From the NCBI GenBank assembly GCA_032164245.1, contig JAVMKO010000020.1:12552706-12616705 (forward strand): a DNA stretch of 64,000 nucleotides, read 5' to 3'. Position numbers and translations under genes: made by a program. Below, piece by piece: positions 19,641 through 32,500 of this stretch. Under the pieces are notes generated by a model. That model worked only from the letters and a program-made list of their open reading frames with translations. It searched no databases and was not told where the DNA came from. The DNA is from Sternotherus odoratus (taxonomy: Eukaryota; Chordata; Testudines; Kinosternidae). Numbering within the stretch: position 1 is the stretch's first letter; every line of letters begins with the position of its first letter.

Positions 19641-19977
19641 GTACTGTCTTATTATCTATCCCTTTCCCAGAAAAAAGCGAAGAGGGGTGGTTCTGTGGAA
19701 CAGCAGGAAGGGAGGTTTTGAGGGAGGGAAAGAATCTTTCCTTTTTTAAGGGGGAAAATCATTTAAATTGCATGTGCAGATGTTGAGCCCATATTGGAAA
19801 GTCAAACATGCATATTTTTCCAGTGGTGTGCTACTCTGTGGAATAGGAAGCTATGAATCCTGTTTAAGCATAAGAAATACATAAAGGATGCACCAGTAAG
19901 TTAATTACAGTGTGTCTTCCCTTGTTTTAGGTCTGAACTAATCATTAATATTTAATAATAATCATAATTGATAATTA

Positions 19978-20193
19978 ATAAAATATACAACAGCGACAAT
20001 GAGTCGTGTGGCACCTCATAGACTAACAGATGTATGGTAGCATAAGCTTTCATGGGTGAATACCACTTCGTCCAATGTATTCACCCACAAAAGCGTATGC
20101 TTCAATACGTCTGTTAGTCTATAAGGTGCCACAGGACTCTGTCACTTTTGCAGCTCCAGACTAACACGGCTACCCCTCTAATGATAAAATATA
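19978..20193 (+). mobile_element. Penelope-derived foldback unit (copy 3)
   Basis: The body is 19988-20183 (196 bp), flanked by the 10-mer ATAAAATATA at 19978-19987 and 20184-20193. The left arm is inverted ('gtgtggcacctcatagacta', 'agcataagctttcatggg'). The right arm is direct ('gcgtatgcttcaatacgtct', 'aaggtgccacaggactct') with the tail 'ccagactaacacggctacc'. The junction at about 20070-20078 cuts into the ribozyme cores: the left arm keeps ACGA but has lost CUG, and the right arm begins after the core. So neither hammerhead is complete. Confidence 0.8.
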
Positions 20194-20199
20194 GTCCCT

Positions 20200-20445
20200 A
20201 GCAGCCCCATCTGAAATTGTGTTCCTGTTTTGTTAGGCTCTATATAGATAGGTAAATGAGAGTCCTTGCCACAAAGCACTTGTAATCTATATAGGCCATG
20301 GTCAGAGAAAGGAAGCATTATTATCCCGGTTTTACAGATGTAGTATTTAGGCACAGCAAGATTAAGTGACTTGGCCACAATCATACAGAAAATCTCTAGC
20401 ATGACTGTAAACTAAACTCAGGGCTTCTGGGTCCCCACAAAACCA
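20200..20445 (-). repeat. MIR-type CORE-SINE, antisense
   Basis: Shows 'agtccttgccacaaagcact', 'attattatcccggttttaca', 'cacagcaagattaagtgact' and 'tggccacaatcatacag', the reverse complement of the MIR core and tRNA-related region. Strongly diverged, hence old. Confidence 0.65.
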
Positions 20446-21189
20446 TACTCTTCACAATTCTGAAAAACTCTGCTAATGAAACCCATCATTAATGTATTGA
20501 AACAGGCTTTCCTTGTGACCTGAAGCTTCTCTGCAGCTATCAAGTGTTGTCAACTTTTGAGCTCTGGCATTCCCCAGGAAAATCTCATGGACAAGAAGAA
20601 ATAAATCCTGTATCTCTGCAGAGCAATTTACACCAAGTGGTTAAGAGGAAGTAAGCGGACAGAAATGTGTGCTCATGTAACTGTTTGTTAGTCTGTGGGG
20701 GAAGTCATGCAAAGATAGTAAGTAGCTGAGTAAATGCTTAGAGAAAGTAGATGGGATGGAATGATTGCAGCAACCAATATTAACAGAAGAATCCTCCCTC
20801 CACCCTGTGCTCCCTACCAAATATAACATGCACTGCAGCAACAAATAGACTCCTCAGTTATTTACTTTCTAATCGCCACGCTCTGTGAGATGCAATGTTC
20901 ACATACAGTGAAAAGATTGATTCACAATCAGCTCCTCAGCATCCCACGTCATGCCAATTAAACTGCTCATCAAATTTCTTAGCTGAGGAAACGTTTCAAT
21001 GTTAAATCTAATTAATAACCAGCTGCTGACCTATTTCCCTATACCTTTTAAATTAGAAACTTACTGGATGGTTTTCTATTATTTAAGTAGGCCAAGATTT
21101 TCAAAAGTGACTAATGATTTTGTGTCCTGGAAAAGAGCCTGATTTTCAGAAAGGACCGAGCACCTGCCCTACTAGGAGGAAACATGGGA

Positions 21190-21405
21190 CAGGGATTAGG
21201 GTGCTAGCCTGGGACCTGCGGCCCATTCCCTGCTCCACTACAGATTTCCTGCATGACCTTGGACAAATCAAGTAGTCTCTTCTTGCCTCGGTTTTTCATC
21301 TCTAAAATGAGGATAATAGCACTTCCCAACCTCACAGGAACAGTGTGGGAACAATACATTAAAGATTGAGACAGGCTCAGATCCTAGGTAATGGCGAGCA
21401 TATAA
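21190..21405 (+). repeat. MIR-type CORE-SINE
   Basis: Reads 'gatttcctgcatgaccttgg', 'acaaatcaagtagtctcttc', 'catctctaaaatgaggataa' and 'tagcacttcccaacctcaca', matching the order of the MIR core. The tRNA-like head lies to its left. Confidence 0.7.
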
Positions 21406-23288
21406 ATTCCTTAGCTAGATATTGAAATCTGGTGCCTAAAATTAAGGCAAAATCAGTAAAGGAAACAAGATTTGTTTGATAATAAGATATAACAGGGAGA
21501 TGGATGGGAATTGATGGGGATAAAGCTTCCACAGTAAAATGGCATGCAATAATGTTAAGTGTTCTAATACTGTAGGGTTATTGTTATATTTAGGTGTGGT
21601 CCAGTTCACACTTTTGGGGGATTTATTTTTTAAAACCATTTAAAAATCTCTTTGATCGTCTTAGAAGTTTGGGTGAGGGGCTAGAATGATCTCATTAGAG
21701 TTTGCTAAAGCAATTTTTTCCTCCCCTTCTCCCTCCCCACTGATGCTTTTATGGCTTTTCCCAACGGTGCTTGACAGTGTGTGTGTTTCATATATTGCAT
21801 TACTAAGCATAACTAGAGAGCACGTGAAAAAAATGAAACTTGGCTCAAAGTGCCCATAATCCCAGCTCATTTGTGAGCGATGAGCACAGAATCTGCAAGC
21901 ACTATAAGAAAATGAAAAAGCAGATTTTTTTTAAAGATAATTTTCCCCTGGTGTGGAAGTATAATTCCAGAATGAAATGTTGACAGGTTCATAAAATGGT
22001 ATACATTTTCTATGGAGATTCTGTGTTTGGGTTTGTATCTTAAAGTACTGTATTTGTAGATAAATTATAGCTTGTTTCATCTGGACTCTAGAAGTGGGCT
22101 TCGTAAAATGACCAGAGAAACTCTGAGAGAGCTCATGTGCTAAAAATAGCCATGTAGTCACAGGAGCACAAGTGGCTAACTGCCCCAAGTAAGGCCCTGA
22201 AATCTCAGATGGGACTGTCTTGCTGCTTGTGCTTCCATGGCTATACTTCTAGCCCATGAGCTCAATCCGAGTTAGCGCAGGTATATGTCCTTGAGCTGAA
22301 AATGATACCTTCCAGCTCCGGTTTACACATAGTTTTAGGTAAAGAGAGAAACGAGGTAGAATCACCATGGGCTGAATTTCTATAGAAATGTTATCATGAT
22401 GTTGTACCTTCATGTACATGTGAGAGAAGCGTTTCAGGATATAGAGGGGAAGGGGTCACAGAATTCAAGGTTTTCTCCATCTGTGTGTTTACTAACCTTA
22501 GAACTAAACTAACCCAAAGTATTTTAACTGAACTGAAATAGTTTTAAAATAATGTTCTTTCTTCTTGTTAAACAAAAAAGTGTGTGAGTGTTAGGCCAGG
22601 TTGAAGAACGGGGAAAATGCAAATATTTCAACTAGTTTTTTCCTGATTTGAATTTTGATATCTTTACATTTTGAACAGCTCTATCATTTCCATGGACTGT
22701 TTCTGTTTTATGGTACCAGTTTCACTGAAATTAATTCAGGCATTTCTAGGGGGAGTTTGTCAATTAAATTTGTCTTAGTAACTCATCACATCACTGTAAC
22801 ACTTATACTGTCACAAACTGGGCTCTGTGGTAACAGCACGATCAAGAAAGGTAGTTGTTCATAGTATTTATGTAGAAATCAGTGTAAATGTAGAATAGTT
22901 AATTTGCCGCAATTTGTAGGAGTAGGGAAAATGCATTATACTGTCCATAGCGTGTTCAAAAGATTCCCAGTGGTTTTGGATCAGGCCTGGTATGAGCCCT
23001 ATGTGTTTATAAAGATCTTGTAGCAAAGAACCAAGACTTGATACAATCATATTCCTGATAGGGACTGGGAATCTAGCCATCATCTTAGGGTTTTGACATG
23101 ATTATCTGGGCACCTCCCAGATAAATTAGTTTGAAATAGTATCATGTCTACTAGATTTCATGCACCAGGTGATGGGTTCTGTAGGCATAGTAATATTTAA
23201 GACTTAGCATAGCAGGAGAGGATATTAGGCATTTTGTATTGTTCCTGCTGCCTCCAAAGGACAAGGTAAACCACCTTCCCATTCCTTA
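21406..23288. other. Non-coding DNA, no recognised gene
   Basis: Contains only short chance frames. No repeat is named with confidence. Confidence 0.4.
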
Positions 23289-23530
23289 GGGCTGGTCTTC
23301 ACTACCCGCCGGATCGGCAGGTAGTGATCGCTCTGTTAGCGATCAATTTCTCGCGTTTGGTGAAGATGCGAGAAATCGATTGCTTGCGGCGCCCCCATCG
23401 ACTCTGGAACTCCAGGTTGCCGGGAGGTGCAAGCTGGAGTCTACGGGGGAGCGCACCGCTGACTGCTGCCGCCGTGAGAATGGCAGGTAAGTCGGCTGCA
23501 GATACGCAAACTTCAGCTACGTGATTCACC
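23289..23530 (+). mobile_element. Palindromic MITE family 1, copy C, 3'-truncated
   Basis: Begins GGGCTGGTCTTCACTACC after TTA. It contains the 'cccccatcgactctgg' and 'ggtgcaagctggagt' segments and a hairpin region around 'gcgatcaatttctcgcg'. It ends inside the 'cttcagctacgtgattcac' hairpin, so the right inverted repeat is missing. The overlapping frames on both strands merely translate the repeat. Confidence 0.75.
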
Positions 23531-26500
23531 TTAATGTACCTAGCTTTGGAGAAGCAGTGTGGTTAATTGATTGCCCAACTATCTGAAGGCAAAGTAACAG
23601 ATCTATTCTACTCTGCTCCGCATAGGTTCATATACACTCATCAGCATTGGATGAGCACCTACCAGTAGTGTAACCAATATCTGTCACTTGTCATTCCTTT
23701 TTTTCCTTATTATCTTGTGGGTGTGGTGTAGGGTTTTATTTGTTTTAATTTATGCATGCAGGTGTGTGTTTACTGAACCAGGAGAAAGCCTCTCCCCTGG
23801 AGGGCCACCCTTGCTCTCTCTCTCTCTGCCCTTGCTCTAGTATAGAATGCAAAGAGGAAATGCAATTCTGTAGTGTGAAACAAATCCATCAAAGTTTAAT
23901 TTTCCAAAGTGAGAATATGCTGCAGCGGTTGATTTTATTGCCTCCCCTCTCTAACATAACTTGTGGCATGTCGGCACTTGACTGCCTTTGTGTAGACTTT
24001 GGGCACTGCGAGTAACACTTCAGGGGGGAGGCTGGAGAGGAAGCAGTGACCTTAGATGCATAATATTAGTAAAAATAGTACAGGTCATTTCATGCCAGAA
24101 AGCAGAAATCTGCAGATAGCGTGAATAGAAGCTTTGCCAACCCCATCTCAAAATAAATTGGTGTTAAATGCACACAAGACGCCCATCACAATCTCTGTGC
24201 GCTAATAAAATTACTTATCGCAGTGTATGTATTGTCTACAAGTGGCGTCTCTCATGCACAATGAGTCATATTCTTTCAAAAGCTCAACATCACACTTAAA
24301 ACAATTGCATGTATTCACTCAAGGAGCCACTTATACTCGGCAGCTTCTTCCCTTATTTTTGCCTACCATTTAAAAAATGAAAATAATTTTTAAATAATGT
24401 CTTTCTCACCCCAGACTGCTTCCTTTCCTACGTCCCTCTGTGACTGCTTTTGGAGTCAGTCTGTGCTATTCTATCTGGGCATGCAGGGTTGACGGTCTAT
24501 TTTTTCCAACACACTGCAACTTCTTGGACCCTCTCTCTCCTTTTCTTGCCACCCTATTGCCCCTCAGCATCACTGCAAGCTGCTAGTGACATTTAGAAGG
24601 TGCTGAGCACCTTCAGCTACTGTTTATTGCAGTGGGAATGAAGAGAATTCAATACTTCACAGATTCTGACCCTAAGGGAGAGATTGCAAGTAATTTCAGG
24701 CGCTTATTTTGCAAATATTATGCATGAGCTTAACTTTTGGTGTACATGTAGTCCTATTCAGCTCAAGAGAATTACTTGCATTGAACTTGTACGTGTGCAT
24801 CAGTTTTTGCAAGCCTAGGGACTTGGGGCCAGATTTTCAAGAGCCCAGCTTCCAATTAGGAACCTAAATAGGAACACAGTTTTCCAGAGTCCTCAGACCT
24901 AGCACTTTCCTTTGTGACTCAGATTTTCAAAAGGCTCCCCACCAACCCATTAAGCTTGCCTGCAAGTCTGGCCATTTATTTTGATTTTGAAATGGGAGCC
25001 TGTCTGGCAGCAATCTTGGGCGCCGAGCATTTTGGAAAATCCAGTCTTTAGCGCACATGCCTTTTTGCTGCTTCATTCTCTTCCTATGGGGGGAAAGGAA
25101 TTAGATTTTATATCAGCAGGATAAAAACTCAATAAGCATGCACTGTACAATACACATTACTTACAAAACTAGTCAATGAAAAAGCTCACTAGATGAGAAA
25201 CCCCTGCTTAATATAAGAACAGTCTCCATTGACTGCTGTTACAACCCCCCTTTCTTCCCACCCATTCTATTTAATGTGTGTGTGCACCTATTTCTTTTCC
25301 TGAAATTTATTCTTAATTAAGTCTTTTCTTAAAAACAAAAAAGTGTGTGCCTTTTGGGGCTAACCTCAATTTAATTAACAATATATTCTACCAGACTCGG
25401 ATATTATTACACTTGTATTTCTTGCCGGTAAGACACACTCTTCTTATTTGTACAGTTAACAGACTAAATAAAACCATAAAAAGGGTAATATTTTTAACTC
25501 CAGAGTTTTGTTACCCCCACATGCATCTTTTAATGTTTGAAATTAAACAGCAGGGAGATTTAGGCTGAATGTTTCAAGGCCATTATAGTTAGCTATACCT
25601 CGGAGATCCATTCAGCACTTCAGTGCTAACAGAGCACTTAATCCACGTCATTGCAGAGACTCTAGGGTGTGTGCCCAACGGAAGGCATTTATTTACCAAA
25701 TTAAAAGCACAGCAAGTAAAAGCCTGGGTTGTATTTAAGCACATTTTATCGACTCCCATTCTGTTGCTATTTACTAAATTTTTCACTGATGGAAGATGAT
25801 GAATGAGCTGATTGCTTGGCTCTCCTAAAGGTGAAATGCATCTTCTCTGATTTATTCTTCTCACATTGACAAAACAGCTTTTGGTGTAGTTGGAGACTAT
25901 CCAACTACAGCTAGACATGTAGAATTCAGGCAGATTCTCTCACTTCTTCATTATACTCAAACGGGTTTAAATCACATAATGGGGATTCTGGCAGGTTTCA
26001 TATTTAGTGTCAAGTTCGACATCAATGCCAATATTACATCTAAATACAGATAATATGAGTTGTTTATATGTGATTATATGCATTCTTTCTTCTCCTTCTC
26101 CCTCCCTCCCCCCTCCCCTCTCCCAGCCACCTCCTCACCTAATGCAAAGTAGTTTCTCTGAAGTCAAGGTAGCAGATTTTCACCAGCCAAGGATATTTTC
26201 AATATGCTATGCTAACTTATGCATATATAGGTGAGGAAGTGGCCTAGAGAAAGTGTATGTGTACGTAAATGCACATGATCATATGCACACGAGTTCTATA
26301 TCACACGGTGCCTGAGAGTTTCTATTGTATTGTATATACATATATTTATGGAAATTGAATATTTGTATTAAATATATATTCTAATAGTTTTTCAGTGGTT
26401 AATAAGTTACATTTAAAAGAGAAAAATAAAGTAGAGAATATGATAAACAGAAGTAAGTAAACACCAAGGACCCAAATCTGTGCTGAGCTCCCAATACCTG

Positions 26501-28550
26501 CAAGTTGAGTTGAATGTACTTGGTAAGCGCTCCATATTGTCAGGCACTTACTAGTGTTAATCTCTATTAAAACACTGGTAGAGCCATTTGTTTGATTCCT
26601 TTTGCAGTTCTGTTAGATATGATGGTATTCTTCAGTTGCAATTATACAGTCAAGCAGAGTGCACTGAAAAACAGCAAACAGGTTTTATTCCCAGATGTGG
26701 CTGCATTTCAGGGGCAGATGAAATGATTCTGTCCAGTGTATATTTCACAGCTGTTGTCTGAAGTTCCTCAGGAATGAAAGGTGTTGAGGTGGATGGTGTG
26801 ACATTGAGTGCATGCATATAACTCTTGCTGATAATCAGTGGAGTGGTGGTTTACATCCCTTTGATGGTTAGAAACCAGTTTAGTTAAGCCATTGTGGAAA
26901 CAACTGGAGGAATAAATCTCACACAATACAGTATGGATCCACACTGCTGATTAAGAAACTGACTTCAGTTAAATTGATACGTGGCACTCCTGAAATAAGA
27001 TTAGCCATATAAGGAGCTCACTCCAACTTAAACAATTTAGTTAAATCTGTCCCATTTTCCTATGTAGGCAAGACTTCATCTCTTCCATATCTGGCCATTG
27101 ATCTCCATATCTTTTTGACGTGCCTGTAGAAAGTCTTGCCAAAAAAGAGAATTAGATAAATAGCCTTCTTAATGGTGGTGTGGCCTGGTGTTTGAGTCAT
27201 GTCTGTTTTATACAGATGTTTATAATATCGCTAATCCCATAAAACTTCTCCACTTCCAATAGGTCCTCTTCATCTCTAATTTTTAAGTCATTTACTCTCC
27301 ATTCCCCCAAATACCTTAGGTCATGATCTTGGTAATTTTCTAGGGTTCATCATGTTATATATGCCTTTTCAGAGACCATTGCTAGATCAAAGGCTAAAAC
27401 AGAGCTTTCTGACGTGACAAATAAGTATTCAGATCTTAGAACAGAAGTCCTTCCAGTTACAGAGTGAGTGATAAACAGATTAATAATGCTTTTCATAGAA
27501 GAGGAGGGAGAAATTGAGTCAAATTGCAGCAAGATAACGGGCCATTTTTAGCATCTTGCAAATATGAAAAACCAGTATTATTCATAGGATGTTTGCACAT
27601 CATGTCTGAGTAATGCCCTGTCATCCTCATTGCTTGTTATAAGAGATATGGAGAACTTGTTTGTACGTATTTGGTAGTATAGAGCTCAGACAAGAAACCA
27701 GCTTACTTTCATTTCCTAGCCCAAGGAAATGACTGCTGTATGTGTGTGTATTGAGATATCTAAAGGTATGTTGCAGATTGACTGAATCCAAGAGCATTTG
27801 TTACTGTTTTGAAATGGGCCTTGTGGGTGAATAGGCTAAATGCATCAGCCATTTGTTGATAGGGCATGATTTCACCTAGTTGGTCAAGCATTTACAAGTT
27901 GTTCCCCTTTCTGTGCAAAAACCTTAGCCTTATGACTTCTCCGTAAGGGCTGTAATGTTTAGCCTGGGGTTATGTGCAATGCATATCAGCTTGCTTTCCC
28001 TCAATTTGTTTCTCCGTTCATGGTGAAGATAATACATAAAGTGGAGTTAAACTCACTGAAGCAGCTCTGGGGTGCAGCATGTGCATCTTTCATATTGCTC
28101 ATGATTTCAGGTTCTTCCATGTGGAAAAACAATTTATAATTTTGAACTGTACTATGTGCACAAATTTTGCTATTAAATCAGTATTTCCTAAGTCTCATGT
28201 AAGTATATATATTTTAAAATGTCAATTACTTTGCCTTGGTGAAAAGAATCAAAGTATTTTTATGACTGACTTTCCATCTTTTAAGTCCTAGAACATGGGA
28301 CACTTCCAGAAACATATGGATGCAAAAAAAATGAAAGTATTGATAATCCTGTGCTAAAAGGATCCCATCATCTATAGGTTAATTAATTACAAAAAACAAC
28401 AACCCATCATTTAAAAGGGTGGCTGCATGTTCATAACCTTAAAAAAATCTGATTAAAAAGGTTCACTTGTTTTGAGCTGTATCTATCTGCTTGATCTAAA
28501 ATAGTATGTTTCTCTCTGTCAATATCTTTTGTTTACTATTTATTTATATT
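23531..28550. other. Long non-coding stretch
   Basis: No gene is supported. A palindromic-repeat remnant with 'aaggtgctgagcaccttcag' lies at about 24595-24620, and related 'cagattttcaa' strings at 24850-25050. A C/T-rich tract lies at 26090-26130. The rest is AT-rich with no recognised feature. Confidence 0.4.
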
Positions 28551-28554
28551 CCAG

Positions 28555-28800
28555 TAGCAGTTGGAGATGCCAACCAAAATCAGGGCCTCATTGTGCTAGG
28601 TGATGTACATAGATGTCCCAAGAGAAAGTCCCTAGCTCAAAGAGTTTACAATATAAACAGACAACTCGAAGGGCGAGAGAAGAGAAATAGTATTATGCCC
28701 ATCTTAAAGATGAGGAACCTGAGGCTCAGAAATACCTAGTGACTTGCCCAAGATCACACACACTACGTGACAAAGCTATGGATTAAACAGAGATCTGAGT
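28555..28800 (-). repeat. MIR-type CORE-SINE, antisense
   Basis: Contains 'gggcctcattgtgctaggtg', 'agagtttacaatataaac', 'taaagatgaggaacctgagg' and 'tgacttgcccaagatcacac', the reverse complement of MIR in order. Old and diverged, though the core is the clearest of the MIR copies here. Confidence 0.75.
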
Positions 28801-29059
28801 CCCTTAACAACAAAACCATCCCTGTCTGAAATAATCCCTCCTGAAATAATTCAAAATACTGTTGGTTTTAGGAAGTTTTGACAGCGGGGAATTTTTGGAA
28901 GCATAATATGCCTGCCATTAAGCAGGAAAATCATTTTAAATATGGATGCAAACTTTTTGAGATGCTAAAAGTTTTGTTTCTGTCACAATTTTAGCAAACG
29001 TAATCTGGTGTTATGCACAAAAAAAATAATCAGATCACAAACCACCAGTGGAATTTTTA

Positions 29060-29129
29060 ATATATCTATCTATATCTATCTATATATATCTATATCTATA
29101 TCTATCTATCTATATATAGAGAGGACAAA

Positions 29130-29201
<72 letters not shown>

Positions 29202-29251
29202 ATCTGTATCTATATCTATATCTATCTATCTATATATAGAGAGGACAAACT
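29060..29251 (+). repeat. (TATC)n microsatellite with a 44-bp flank duplicated at 120-bp spacing
   Basis: A pure TATC run at about 29131-29200 sits between two identical 44-bp segments (29088-29131 and 29208-29251) ending in 'gagaggacaaact'. So a unit of flank plus repeat was duplicated. The translated frame is a poly-(Ile-Tyr-Leu-Ser) artefact. Confidence 0.95.
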
Positions 29252-29259
29252 TTCAACCC

Positions 29260-30235
29260 ACGTTATAGTAAATTTAATCTCCACATTTTCCTGTGTGCTT
29301 AGGAAGATGTCATGTTAGATTGTGTCAAAAGCCTTACTAAAATCAAGATATATCATTACTATTGCCTTCCCCCTCTTCTTGCTCTTCTCTTTCATTTGTG
29401 CCCTTCCTCTCCCAATCTACCATTGCTATGATGTGCAGTGTCAAAATATCACAAAGATTAACAATAAATTTATAGAGCCTTATCCAAAGTCAATTGAAAT
29501 TAAAGAATATGCTCCCGTTGTCTTTGCTGGGGTTTGGAGCAGACTCCTCCAGCTGCCATGGGTCCAGGCCACCAACTGCCTATGGTTGGCAGCAGGACAC
29601 ACTTCAAACCCCTTACCTAGAAAATGTGTGTTACCCCATGAATGTCAGAGTCTCTACCAGTCTGCAGAACAAGAGACCCAGATCTTCTAATCCTGAGCAG
29701 AGAGCTACCTATTAAATCCTTTAGATAGTAATATTGTCTATTATTTTTAATGATGGCAGAGGACATGAATTTCAAAAGCAAGTCTTATCTCAATCAAGGC
29801 TTAGCTTCTTTTCACACCTGAAACTACAAAGCACTAATGAAGAAGGGCAGCAAATAGGCTACTGCCTGGATTTAGTTAGATCTAATGTATTCCCTTTTAA
29901 AGTGCCTTTGTACTTTCTCTCCGGTCTTCCTTGCTTTCCATGTTATATTCACCCTAGTGCCATGCTCAGAAATCTTAATATTGCAACTGTGCAGAGAGAC
30001 CCCTTGCTATCAGAACTAGTTTTTATTATTCCTTGTGTTGGAGCAATGCTTGTTGGCTGGAAATTTCAAAGGAGCCTATAGGAGTTAGTCAATTCCATTT
30101 AAAATGAGAGTTGGGTAACCAACTCCCTTGAAGCCCTTTCTTGGGGTAGCCTGATTTATAGATTATGAATAAGAATTTCCAGTTATTAATTTGAAGGTCG
30201 ATAGGTTCTTGTTCTCAGATCATGCCCAGTATTGT
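29260..30235. other. Non-coding DNA, possible decayed retroelement
   Basis: Two open frames exceed 110 codons (29322-29690 and 29734-30081), but neither has a recognisable domain or homologous motif. 29520-29700 has the look of an interspersed repeat (C/A-rich). Not classified. Confidence 0.3.
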
Positions 30236-30990
30236 TAAAATTATTCTATAGTTGGCAACCCCGATGTGCACAGGGGCAACACTCACATTATAGGAACTCT
30301 TTTATATTGAGAAATATATAGTTTATTAATACATTTAACAAAGTCATTTACACTCTAATTCAGTAAGGTGGGTAGAGATAATACAGAATAATGTCTGAAC
30401 TCCCATACTGACACCATCCCTTGCAGAACAACCTGAAATGTTAGCCATTATCTTCCTCATCACCATCACCTTCCTCATCTTCACCAATGGCTGTCATTCT
30501 GGTCCCTCCCTGGGGATACAGCTCTCTTTCCTACTGCCCCAAGTTGGCATGCCACTTTTATATTATTATACTGATGGTATTTTATGCATTTTAATGCAAA
30601 TCCATTGGGGGTTTCTCCCCTCTTCCTTATTTGTTTTTTTTTCCCTTACCAATGTTAGAGTCCTTCTTCTATAGGTTAGTATATTTATGATTTTAACTCG
30701 TTATCACATACGTCCGTTCATTACCATGGTGCTCTTGCAGTCGGATGATCTGTCCAAAAACTTCCAGAAGCTGGTGTTAGTTCATGTTGCTGTGGTTGGC
30801 TGATGTCATTATGGACAACCCTCCCCCTCCCCCCACACTCTACTTCCAGTTCCCCCAAACGCATGAGTTGCCTAAGTTTTTTCTATGTCAAAGTTCATTT
30901 GCTTCAAGCCTCATGCTAACTGCCAGTGTTTTACAGGATACAAGTGTAGGTTCCTTGCATTACTGCTGAATATAATAAAGCATAATATAA
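30236..30990. repeat. Possible LTR-like interspersed repeat
   Basis: The composition changes here: CT-rich blocks ('cttcctcatcaccatcacct', 'acaaccctccccctcccccc') are mixed with 'gttggcaaccccgatgtgca'. This resembles retroelement LTR or UTR sequence seen in reptiles. I searched for TG...CA ends with a 5-bp TSD and found none, so this is a weak call. Confidence 0.25.
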
Positions 30991-31865
30991 TGCAAAGCAG
31001 TGAATATAATAGAGGTAAGATAGCCCACTGGGCTATACTAGTCAAGAAATGTGTAACAGATTTTCTGAGCTCATCAGGTATGTTCAGAATTCTGTGACTG
31101 TGAGAACTGATGCTACTTTCTTTTTACTCTCTCTGAACACAAGCCTCATTCTGGTTTGGTCTTCTATTTTACAGTTGATCCAAAACCCATTGAAGTCAAC
31201 TGAAAAAACCTCCCACTGACTTTCAGTTGAGCTCCTAACTCCCTTGAGTGCTGATAACCTACATCACAAATCCAGTCCATCTCTCCTGCAATAATCAATG
31301 CCTGTCCATCTATGCAAAGTAATACCAAGAAAATTGAGCAAAAGATGGAACTTGGTTTTTCTGTTATGGAAACCAGTGGAATCAAATTAGATAGATTGAA
31401 GTCCAGGTGTCAGCCTTGAAGTGTTTATGGAGTGACTGTTTCTGGAGAGGTTACAGTTCTTCCTTTACTTCTGTTTTTGATTAAAAAAAATTCTCTTCCT
31501 TTTGGGTGGGATGGTGGTAAGAGAGAATGTCTTCCAAGTGACAATTTTAAGTGATGAAAGAACATATAGTAAACACCTTGCTTCCAAATGATGACAATTA
31601 GCTTTAACTTTTATCTGCTGAGCGCAGAAACACCTATTATTTTAAAACCGAGATTATGAAAAGGTTTACAGGGGACACTTGGATTAGCTCACCTACTTCA
31701 CAGATGTTTGTAAGTAATAGGGAGTCTCATCTATTTTTGCTTCTTTTCCTGGGCCTGGCAATATAATAGATATTTTTAGATATTTTAGGAGCTCTTTGAG
31801 ACAGCTAGTTTTAAATGCACATTTTACCTCTGCTCTATGCTTGGAGCCAGATTCTGCTATGTTTG

Positions 31866-31950
31866 CTCACATTAAATAGTACCTTACTTCACAAGTGGTG
31901 CTACTGAAATCAGTGGGGCTATTTGCAAAATAAGGTACTACTCAATGTAA
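31866..31950. repeat. Palindromic MITE-like repeat
   Basis: 'acattaaatagtaccttact' on the left pairs with 'ataaggtactactcaatgt' on the right around a 'gaaatcagtggggc' centre. A member of the short palindromic repeats common in this window. Confidence 0.65.
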
Positions 31951-32390
31951 GTGGAAAATTATGGCATTTATTGATTTATTCTTAATGGCTAATATCTCAA
32001 TTTTATGACCAGTAAAGGAAGAACCTAAAAAAATGCAAATTAAATATGAGTAATTCCCCTCCCAATGGAATTTACCCATTGAGCACATGAACAAAATATA
32101 AAATCCAGCTTGTGCAGTAGGCTCCAGTATTTAGTGTCCCGTAACAGTGTCACATTCCAGAATTGTCTTCATATACAGGCTAATGTTTCAAAATCTTATA
32201 TATTCTGGACAATCAGATATCATGTGCTCAGTATTAACATTGTAGTTCAATATACTGGGGAAAATTCAGAAGCAGAGTGTAAGTTATTGGTGAGTCTAAG
32301 TGAATTGCTGTAAATTTTACTTGTTTCCAGTCGCTCTCATCTTAAAAATTCAACCACCCTATATTTACTGCTGAAAATGCAGATTGAAAT

Positions 32391-32500
32391 CTCATTGGGG
32401 CAGAGGCAGGTTTTTTTTTATTCTGTTTGTACAGCACTTAGCATAATGGGTACTGGTCCAAGCCAGGGATGCTGGATGGTACCATGATACAAATAATGTT
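32391..32500 (+). repeat. Ancient short interspersed repeat (same family as 12890)
   Basis: Contains 'cattggggcagaggcagg', 'tttgtacagcacttagcata' and 'accatgatacaaataatg' in the family order. Confidence 0.55.

Noticed and set aside
23302..23529. Minus-strand frame similar to that at 62528-62710 (both start MNHVAE and share CVSAADL)
   Set aside because: Both frames translate the same position of MITE family 1. The likeness is DNA homology of the repeat, not a conserved protein.
29131..29200. Regular repeats resembling an array
   Set aside because: It is a pure tetranucleotide microsatellite with no spacers; CRISPR is not expected in a vertebrate genome.
29322..30081. Two consecutive frames of 122 and 115 codons
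   Set aside because: They are in different frames, have no recognisable motifs and sit in possible retroelement sequence beside a microsatellite.
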